54,841 nucleotides of DNA, from assembly GCA_025934635.1 (NCBI GenBank), contig JAICWX010000013.1:1-54841 (forward strand). Reading direction: 5' to 3'. A program made the position numbers and the translations under genes. Below are positions 10,697-16,358 of the stretch, one piece after another. This DNA comes from Streptosporangiaceae bacterium. GTDB lineage: Bacteria; Actinomycetota; Actinomycetes; Streptosporangiales; Streptosporangiaceae. Positions within the stretch are counted from its first letter, which is position 1; every line of letters starts with the position of its first letter. Below the pieces are notes generated by a model. The model made no database searches. It was not told the origin of the DNA and saw nothing but the letters and a program-made list of their open reading frames with translations.

Positions 10697-12063
10697 GAGC
10701 TGGCGGCGCGGCGGAACAGGCTCGGCGCGTGCCCCTCGCCGCCACCGGACCGCGGGATGCTGCTGACCGCGCTCAGGCCCCGGGTCGTACTGATCATCTG
10801 GACCTGGTCCCGGCCGCAGCCCTTGGCGCGGTAGAGGGCGGCGTCGGCGGCCGCCATCAGCTCGGCGTACTCGCGCTTGCTGCCGCCGTCCAGCGCGGCC
10901 ACCCCGATCGACACCGTGACGTGCACCCGCTCGCCGCCGGTCGCGCCGGGAGCGATGATCGGCAGGCCGGCGATGGCGGACCGGACCCGCTCGGCGATCC
11001 GGAAGGCGTCGGGCGCGCGGGTCTGCGGCAGCAGCAGCGCGAACTCCTCGCCGCCGAACCTCCCGGCCAGGTCGTACTCGCGCAGCATGCTCTTCAGCGT
11101 GTGCGCGATCTCCTTGAGCACCTCGTCGCCGGTCAGGTGGCCGTAGGTGTCGTTGATGACCTTGAACCGGTCGACGTCGAGCAGCGCCACCGCCAGCGGG
11201 GTCCCGGTCCGCACCGCCCGGGCGATCTCCGCCGTGGCGCCGCGCTCCCAGGTCGCCGCGTTCAGCAGCCCGGTCTTGGAATCGTTCCTGGCGTCCTTGA
11301 TCAGCTGGCTGTGCACGGCTGACCGCTGCAGCAGGGTGGCCAGCGGCAGGGCCACCACGACGGTGGCCGGGCTGATCGCGATGGCCAGCGTGGCCAGCAC
11401 GGCCATGGAGGTCTCGGTCAGGTCGGTGCGCAGGGTCTGGGCGCTGAAGATGAACTCCCGCAGCCGGGTCTCGGGGTTCGTCGCCCGGATCACGGCGAAA
11501 ATCAGGTACTGGTTCACCGCGAGCTGCACGACCGCGCACAGCGCCACCAGCGCGAGCCAGGCCGTGACGCGGGAGCTGGACGCGAGGGCCAGCGGGTCCA
11601 GGCCAGGCACCAGGCGGCCGCCGCCGCGGAAGGCCAGCGAGGCACCGGCGTACGACAGGCCGATGGCGGCGGCGCTGAACACCCGCCGGTACACAGCCGT
11701 GCGCCGGATTCGCCACTGGATCAGGGCCAGCCTGATGGCGGGCATGAGGAGCGCGTACGGCAGCGGCAGCAAGATGACGACCGGGAGCTCCCAGACCGCG
11801 TGCACGTCCTTGACGTGCCCCTCGGGCTCGCTCGTCCGGCGGGTGAGCTCCACGGTGGCCGCGTTGCACGCGAGCAGCAGCCCGAAGACCTCGAGATCAT
11901 GAGCGCCGACCGGGGTGGCCGCCGCGCTCACCGCGAGCACGACCGCGTCGACGAGGATCACGGCGACGACGAAGGCGATCAGGGACCGCGGCAGCTTCCA
12001 GAACGGCCACGAGCGGACGCTGAGCGCCTGCATGCTTCTGACCTGCCGGAAGATGGCGTCCAC
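10693..12063 (-). CDS. membrane diguanylate cyclase (GGDEF), copy 1
   Basis: Synthesises c-di-GMP from two GTP. 456 aa: an N-terminal membrane region (about residues 25-250, several hydrophobic helices) followed by a GGDEF domain (about 260-425). The active-site motif is GGEEF at 337-341, and metal-binding Asp residues are in DVDRFK. The inhibitory I-site is intact as REYD at 328-331, five residues before GGEEF, so product feedback inhibition is likely. No separate sensor domain is visible, so any signal would be sensed by the membrane region. GTG start. Paralogous along its whole length to the gene at 12980-14374; both share GRDQVQMISTTRGLS near the end. A heptapeptide array lies 352 nt upstream on the other strand. 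Confidence 0.93.
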   Translation of the reverse strand: MDAIFRQVRSMQALSVRSWPFWKLPRSLIAFVVAVILVDAVVLAVSAAATPVGAHDLEVFGLLLACNAATVELTRRTSEPEGHVKDVHAVWELPVVILLPLPYALLMPAIRLALIQWRIRRTAVYRRVFSAAAIGLSYAGASLAFRGGGRLVPGLDPLALASSSRVTAWLALVALCAVVQLAVNQYLIFAVIRATNPETRLREFIFSAQTLRTDLTETSMAVLATLAIAISPATVVVALPLATLLQRSAVHSQLIKDARNDSKTGLLNAATWERGATAEIARAVRTGTPLAVALLDVDRFKVINDTYGHLTGDEVLKEIAHTLKSMLREYDLAGRFGGEEFALLLPQTRAPDAFRIAERVRSAIAGLPIIAPGATGGERVHVTVSIGVAALDGGSKREYAELMAAADAALYRAKGCGRDQVQMISTTRGLSAVSSIPRSGGGEGHAPSLFRRAASS

Positions 12064-12415
12064 GGGGTGCGTCCTCAGGCTTCGCGAGGTTATCTGAGAC
12101 CGTCCGGCAACGCTCAGTACGGCCTGGATCCCACCTTGTCACAGTATTAGCGAGCTTGCTGTCAATACCCGATTACTCCCGGCAGCAAAGTTACCTAACC
12201 CGGCCCGTGGGACGACGAAGATTACTCATTGGCATCGAATCGCCGGACCGCTTGGTGTAAATACGAACATTCCAGACAAGATTCGGACAGCGCCCAACCG
12301 GCGTGAGCCAGTCGCGCCGGCGGCGCGTTCTCTGAAGTGAGTCTGTAATCATCCAGGCACTCTCTGTTATGAGCCTCGACGGTGGGCTACGTAGCGACCC
12401 GTATCGCCCGGAAGC
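12064..12415. other. intergenic region between diguanylate cyclase 1 and heptapeptide array 1
   Basis: No gene is supported. This region is AT-richer than its surroundings and should hold the divergent promoters of the cyclase and the array. Two short elements recur upstream of array 2: TTACTCCCGGCA (12173-12184; TTATTCCCGGCA at 14576) and CTACGTAGCGAC (12387-12398; identical at 14688). The latter contains the palindrome CTACGTAG. Confidence 0.6.
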
Positions 12416-12428
12416 AAGGAGGCGCACC

Positions 12429-12452
12429 ATGCGCACCACCCACTGGACCTGA
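12429..12452 (+). CDS. heptapeptide minigene MRTTHWT, copy 1
   Basis: ATG start, 7 codons plus TGA. A perfect AAGGAGG ribosome-binding site (12416-12422) lies 6 nt upstream. Product MRTTHWT; no known function. Translation is inferred from the SD and from repetition of the same coding unit three times. Confidence 0.6.
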   Translation: MRTTHWT

Positions 12453-12493
12453 TCCCGTCCGACGTACGACCGCACCGGACCTGAGGAGGCATC

Positions 12494-12517
12494 GTGCGCA
12501 CCACCCACTGGACCTGA
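12494..12517 (+). CDS. heptapeptide minigene MRTTHWT, copy 2
   Basis: GTG start and SD GAGGAGG (12483-12489) 4 nt upstream. Encodes the same heptapeptide as copy 1 and ends in TGA. Its coding bases are identical to copy 1 after the start codon. Confidence 0.6.
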   Translation: MRTTHWT

Positions 12518-12559
12518 TCCCGCCTGACGTACCGACCGCACCGAACCCGAGGAGGCATC

Positions 12560-12583
12560 GTGCGTACCACTCACTGGACCTGA
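12560..12583 (+). CDS. heptapeptide minigene MRTTHWT, copy 3
   Basis: GTG start and SD GAGGAGG (12549-12555). Encodes the same heptapeptide with two synonymous third-position changes relative to copies 1 and 2, which points to selection on the peptide rather than on the DNA. Confidence 0.6.
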   Translation: MRTTHWT

Positions 12584-12588
12584 TCCCA

Positions 12589-12979
12589 GCGCCGCGCCCG
12601 GATGCACCGGGCGAAATACTGCCGGAATGTATTCAGTAGGCAACTGCGCTTACCTGGTTTACTTCAGTAACACGAATGCTGTTTAGGCTCAGCATTGTCA
12701 CCGGGGCTGGCAAAACTGCCGCCATTACCGTTGACGTCTGGCGGGCGCGCCTTCTTCGCGTATCCGACGGACCATGAATCTCCCGGAATGCGATACGCAC
12801 GCACTTGCGTATCGCGTACATTTGCGTGCTTCAGAGAGTTCTCTGCACGACTAGCCGTCTGGGCCTGAGGCGACTGCCGTTGCGACCGCGGCACGTTTCC
12901 GGGAGGGACCTGACGACTGTACGCACCATGGCTTTAACCCAGCCTCCGCCGGAGCACTCCGGAACGCCGTTACGAGCGG
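12589..12979. other. intergenic region after heptapeptide array 1
   Basis: No convincing gene. It contains a small hairpin right after the array (GCCCGG at 12596-12601 with CCGGGC at 12607-12612) and a perfect 10-bp inverted repeat at 12790-12815. It lies between the convergent ends of array 1 and diguanylate cyclase 2. Base composition is less GC-biased than in the genes, and short frames here lack codon bias and SD sequences. Confidence 0.5.
12790..12815. repeat. 10-bp perfect inverted repeat
   Basis: GCGATACGCA (12790-12799), loop CGCACT, TGCGTATCGC (12806-12815). It is placed between convergent units. It could be an operator or an RNA hairpin. No T-run follows it in either direction. Confidence 0.7.
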
Positions 12980-14374
12980 CTAGGAACTCTGCGCCCGGCG
13001 GAAAGCACTGGGCACTTCCTGCGGGCCGCCGTTACCGGTACGAGCGGCTCCCTCCTGACCCGGGCCGCTGATCGCGCTCAGGCCCCGGGTCGTGCTGATC
13101 ATCTGCACCTGATCCCGGCCGCCGGACTTGGCCCGGTACATAGCCGCATCCGCCGCCGCCATCAGCTCATTCAGCTTGCGCACGCTTCCGCTGTCCAGTG
13201 CCGCCACACCGATGGAAACCGTGACATGAACCCGCTCACCACCTGTCGCCCCCGGGGCGATGATGCTCAGCCCGGCGATGTCAGCGCGTACGCGCTCCGC
13301 GATACGGAACGCGTCCACCGCCCGGGTCTGCGGGAGCAGCAGCGAGAATTCCTCGCCGCCGAACCTCCCGGCCAGGTCGTACTCACGCAGCATGCTGCTC
13401 AGCGTGCGGGCGATCTCCTTGATGACCTGGTCGCCGACCAGGTGCCCGTAGGTGTCGTTGATGACCTTGAACCGGTCGATGTCGAGCAGCGCCACCGCGA
13501 GCGGCGACCTGGTCCGGACCGCGCGGCCTACCTCGGCGGCGGCCTCGTGCTCCCAGGTTGCCGCGTTCAGCAGTCCCGTCTTGGAGTCGGCCCGCGAGTC
13601 GATGACGAGCTGGGCGTGCCGCAGCGAGCGCTGCAGCAGCGTGACCACCGGCAGCGCGGCCGGGGCGAGGAACAGGTTCCCGGCTACCGCGTAGGTCAGC
13701 AGGACCGCGATGCATATCTCGGCGATGTCGTTGTAGAGCGGCTCGCGCTCGAAGACCCGGCTCCGGATGCTGATGCTGGGATCGGAGCCCTTGACCGCCG
13801 TCATGATGAACGTCTTGTTCACTACCGGTATCACCACGGCGCTGACCGTCACCAAGACGGTCCACCGCAGGTCGCGGCCCAGCGCACCGCCTGCTGCTCC
13901 GGCTGTCAGGTGAGAAAGCCCGCGGAAGGCCAGCGACGCGGCGCCGTAGGACAGGCCGATCGAGGCGCAGCTGAAGATCCGCCGGTGCAGCGGGGCGCGG
14001 CTCACGCGCCACTGCGTCAGGGCGAGCCGGGAGATCGGGACGAGCAGCGCGAACAGCGGGGGCAGCAGGATGACGACCGGGAGTTCCCAGACTCCCTGGA
14101 CGTCCTTGCTCGTGCCATGCTGCTCCTTGGACCGTCGGCTCCATTCGACGGCGAGCGCCGTGCACACCAGCATGACGGCGAACAGGATCAGGTCGTGTCC
14201 GCTGAAGGTGGCGAGCGGGGCCGCGACGCCGATGGCGGCCAGGTCCGCGGTGATAACCGCCAGGACGAAGATGGTCAGCCAGCGGGGCAGTCTCCAGAGG
14301 GCCCAGTCGCTGATGGCCGGTATCCGGCCGCTGATGACTGGCATCCGGCGCGGGAGGCGACGGATCAACTCCAT
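12980..14374 (-). CDS. membrane diguanylate cyclase (GGDEF), copy 2
   Basis: Paralogue of the gene at 10693-12063 with the same architecture; 464 aa from the chosen ATG. The membrane region spans about residues 28-250 and the GGDEF domain about 262-430. GGEEF is at about 339-343 and the I-site REYD at about 330-333, so activity and product inhibition are both expected. The ATG at 14374 is preceded by GAGGAGG at 5-nt spacing, a better start than the TTG six codons upstream. The C-terminal tail (GQEGAARTGNGG) differs from copy 1. A perfect BldD-box match lies 174 nt upstream, and a second heptapeptide array lies about 390 nt upstream on the opposite strand. Confidence 0.93.
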   Translation of the reverse strand: MELIRRLPRRMPVISGRIPAISDWALWRLPRWLTIFVLAVITADLAAIGVAAPLATFSGHDLILFAVMLVCTALAVEWSRRSKEQHGTSKDVQGVWELPVVILLPPLFALLVPISRLALTQWRVSRAPLHRRIFSCASIGLSYGAASLAFRGLSHLTAGAAGGALGRDLRWTVLVTVSAVVIPVVNKTFIMTAVKGSDPSISIRSRVFEREPLYNDIAEICIAVLLTYAVAGNLFLAPAALPVVTLLQRSLRHAQLVIDSRADSKTGLLNAATWEHEAAAEVGRAVRTRSPLAVALLDIDRFKVINDTYGHLVGDQVIKEIARTLSSMLREYDLAGRFGGEEFSLLLPQTRAVDAFRIAERVRADIAGLSIIAPGATGGERVHVTVSIGVAALDSGSVRKLNELMAAADAAMYRAKSGGRDQVQMISTTRGLSAISGPGQEGAARTGNGGPQEVPSAFRRAQSS

Positions 14375-14764
14375 CAGCACCTCCTCGAACAAACTGCCAC
14401 CGGGTCACCGAGATGGCAGTGCGCGTGCTCATTCTCCCGCACTACCGGTCTCGGCGAGTGCAAAACGTGAAAACCCCGCTACTCACTGGTAGAACAATAC
14501 CTTCTTTGGCCTCATGGTTCACATCTCTTCCCCCTGGCGACACCGAAGTCACCCTGTGTCATCCCAGGGACCGACTTATTCCCGGCAATACGTACAAAGC
14601 GTCCCCTGAGAACGGCCGAGGACCACAATGGGTAGCCGTAATGCCCGGTGACGGGGCAGTGGTCGCCGGAAGGGCATCTCGCCTACTCTACGTAGCGACT
14701 GAACTGCAACCTGTAAAAGAACGTTCACGGTAGTTACGGAGAGAATCCTCTCAATCACTCACAG
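14375..14764. other. intergenic region between diguanylate cyclase 2 and heptapeptide array 2
   Basis: No gene is supported. The region holds a BldD-box match (14548-14562), TTATTCCCGGCA (14576-14587) and CTACGTAGCGAC (14688-14699). The last two recur upstream of array 1, so the duplication that made the two modules included this control region. Confidence 0.6.
14548..14562. promoter_or_regulatory. BldD-box match upstream of diguanylate cyclase 2
   Basis: The sequence GTCACCCTGTGTCAT fits every fixed position of the published Streptomyces BldD operator pattern NTNACNC(A/T)GNGTNAN. BldD binds such sites when loaded with c-di-GMP, and in Streptomyces it targets diguanylate cyclase genes. This suggests a feedback circuit. 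No equally good match was found upstream of copy 1. Confidence 0.6.
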
Positions 14765-14775
14765 AAAGGAAGGCA

Positions 14776-14799
14776 ATGCGCGGCGACCAGTGGACCTGA
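14776..14799 (+). CDS. heptapeptide minigene MRGDQWT, copy 1
   Basis: ATG start with SD AAAGGA ending at 14770 (5-nt spacing), seven codons, TGA. It shares the pattern M-R-x-x-x-W-T with array 1. Confidence 0.6.
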   Translation: MRGDQWT

Positions 14800-14846
14800 G
14801 TCTCAGCACGCACACCCGTTCGCAACCACAGGAAAGGAGCACCCCG

Positions 14847-14870
14847 ATGCGCGGCGACCAGTGGACTTAA
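14847..14870 (+). CDS. heptapeptide minigene MRGDQWT, copy 2
   Basis: ATG start with SD AAAGGAG (14833-14839), 7-nt spacing. It ends ACT TAA instead of ACC TGA while keeping the peptide unchanged. Confidence 0.6.
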   Translation: MRGDQWT

Positions 14871-14916
14871 ACCCCAGCACCCACACCCGCCCCAGCCACA
14901 CGAAAGGAGCACCCCG

Positions 14917-14940
14917 ATGCGCGGCGACCAGTGGACCTGA
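14917..14940 (+). CDS. heptapeptide minigene MRGDQWT, copy 3
   Basis: ATG start with SD AAAGGAG (14903-14909), 7-nt spacing, seven codons, TGA. Last unit of array 2, immediately before the convergent MFS transporter gene. Confidence 0.6.
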   Translation: MRGDQWT

Positions 14941-14950
14941 TTCATCGTGG

Positions 14951-16222
14951 TCAGGAACGAACATGACGTCCGCTCATCCGGCCCCGGCCCTGCCCAGGGA
15001 GGGCCCGGAGCCAGCTGAGCGCGAGTACCAAGGCGAGCACGGCGCCGACGGCACCGCATACCGCGATGACCAGGGCCGGGGAACGAGTGTCGGCGGCGGC
15101 TCCCGCCGCGATCATGACGATGCCCTGGCCCAGGCTGATGCCGCCCTGGGCCAGCCCGAAAGCCTGGCTCCGCTGTTCCTGCGGCGCTGCGCTGACGAAA
15201 CCGGAGTTGGCCGCCAGCTGGTAGGACGCGCAGGTGCCGGAGACGAACAAGATGAGCAGCGACTCCGGCAGGTTCGGACGCCAGGCGAACAGGACCAGGA
15301 CCGCGGAGGTCGCGACCGCGAGCGGCCCCATGAAACGGAGCCGGGCCGACGGGGGGACGAAACGGCTGAACGCGAGCACGCCTGACGTCTCGCCCAGGGC
15401 CTGCGCCGCCAGGATGACGCCCACGGCGAGGGTGCCCCCGCCGAGATCGCGGGCGAGCGGGGTAACGACGCCCTCGGGCGCGTTGTAGAACGCCGCGAGC
15501 CAGCCGAACAGCATCGTGCTGCGCAGCATCCGGTTCGAGAAGACCAGGCGAGTCCCGGCCAGGACGCCGGCCAGCCCGCGTGGGCCGCCGTCCTCACGGG
15601 CCGCGGCGGCCGGGGCGGGCCGGGACCGGACCCAGCCCTGGACGATGACCGCGGAGACCGCGAAGGTGGCCGCGTCGACGACGAGTGAGGTCCTGGTGCC
15701 GAAGAAGCCGACGATCGTCCCGCCGACGGCGAACCCGATGACCTGCGCGAACTGGATTGTGGTCAGCCCGATCGCGGTGCCGAGCACGTACTTCTCGCCG
15801 TCGAGCACATCTGGGTAGATGGCCGCGCGCGCCGAGTTGAACGGCGCCCCGGCCAGCGTGACCACGAACAGAAGCGCCACCATGGCGGCCAGCGGCACGG
15901 CCGGGATCGCCATGACCAGGACGAGGCCGCACCGGATCACATCGCAGGCGATCATCACGCCACGGCGGGGATGGCGGTCGGCCAGCCAGGACAGCGTGAT
16001 GCCGCCGATGAACGCGGGGACCACGCTGACCACGAAGGTAACCGCGGCGAGCAGGGCCGACTGGGTCCGGTTGAACACCAGGACGGTCAGCGCGACCCGG
16101 GCGAACTGATCGCCGACCACCGACAGCAGCTGGGCCAGCCACAGCGCCCGGAACTCCGCCACCGCGAATACGTCCCGGAACGTGGTCTTCTCAGCCTGCG
16201 CGGCCGTGCCCCCCCGGGCCAC
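14951..16222 (-). CDS. MFS transporter
   Basis: Integral membrane transporter of the major facilitator superfamily, 423 aa with about 12 hydrophobic segments. The loop between helices 2 and 3 reads LADRHPRRGVM, matching the MFS motif DRxGRR in position and charge. The sequence resembles enterobactin-exporter/macrolide-efflux-like MFS proteins, so export of a small molecule or peptide is plausible, but the substrate is unknown. GTG start at 16222. The protein ends in a basic tail (RGRMSGRHVRS). It is convergent with heptapeptide array 2. A 12-bp palindrome (CGCAGCGCTGCG, 16255-16266) lies just upstream and could be an operator. Confidence 0.88.
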   Translation of the reverse strand: MARGGTAAQAEKTTFRDVFAVAEFRALWLAQLLSVVGDQFARVALTVLVFNRTQSALLAAVTFVVSVVPAFIGGITLSWLADRHPRRGVMIACDVIRCGLVLVMAIPAVPLAAMVALLFVVTLAGAPFNSARAAIYPDVLDGEKYVLGTAIGLTTIQFAQVIGFAVGGTIVGFFGTRTSLVVDAATFAVSAVIVQGWVRSRPAPAAAAREDGGPRGLAGVLAGTRLVFSNRMLRSTMLFGWLAAFYNAPEGVVTPLARDLGGGTLAVGVILAAQALGETSGVLAFSRFVPPSARLRFMGPLAVATSAVLVLFAWRPNLPESLLILFVSGTCASYQLAANSGFVSAAPQEQRSQAFGLAQGGISLGQGIVMIAAGAAADTRSPALVIAVCGAVGAVLALVLALSWLRALPGQGRGRMSGRHVRS

Positions 16223-16358
16223 CGCGTGTCTGGTTATGTTGTCCTCCGGCTCAGCGCAGCGCTGCGGTCATCGGTGATCACATCCTGACCGACAGTCGCC
16301 TCCTTTAGCAACAGCCTAGGGACGACCGGACGACCGCGCGGCGCATCTGCCCAGGGTG

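Larger units (their letters stand above)
12416..12588 (+). repeat. heptapeptide minigene array 1 (three 65-66 bp units)
   Basis: Three units with period 65-66 bp. Each consists of an SD sequence (AAGGAGG or GAGGAGG), 4-6 nt, a start codon, six sense codons, TGA, then a conserved tail TGATCCC and a partly conserved 40-nt spacer. All three encode MRTTHWT. The third copy has two synonymous changes (CGT for CGC, ACT for ACC), which suggests that the peptide sequence is what is conserved. No same-strand gene follows, since the next gene is convergent. A short GCCCGG/CCGGGC hairpin at 12596-12612 may end the transcript. Confidence 0.75.
14765..14940 (+). repeat. heptapeptide minigene array 2 (three 70-71 bp units)
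   Basis: Three units with period 70-71 bp. Each has an AAAGGA(G)-type SD, a short spacer, ATG and the coding sequence for MRGDQWT. Copies 2 and 3 share the segment GAAAGGAGCACCCCG before the ATG. The spacers are ACC-rich (CAGCAC-CACACCC). The middle copy uses ACT TAA where the others use ACC TGA, another synonymous change. The convergent MFS gene ends 11 nt after the array, so no downstream gene could be controlled as a leader. Confidence 0.75.

Noticed and set aside
12191..12643. Minus-strand ORFs across array 1, one containing GRDQVQW
   Set aside because: They arise from the repeat unit read backwards, have no SD, and contain no recognisable domain. The GRDQVQ match is kept only as a nucleotide-level observation.
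12901..12940. Possible fourth, degenerate heptapeptide unit (GGGAGGG then GTACGCACCATGG)
   Set aside because: Spacing and peptide sequence do not match; only a few bases are shared.
12805..13071. 88-codon plus-strand ORF between array 1 and cyclase 2
   Set aside because: It overlaps the cyclase 3' end, lacks an SD, and shows random composition.
12416..14940. CRISPR-like array reading of the tandem repeats
   Set aside because: Only three units per array, spacers also partly conserved, each unit has an SD and a short ORF, and no cas genes are nearby.
12429..14940. Leader-peptide attenuators controlling a downstream gene
   Set aside because: No gene on the same strand follows either array. 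The next genes are convergent, so classical attenuation does not apply.
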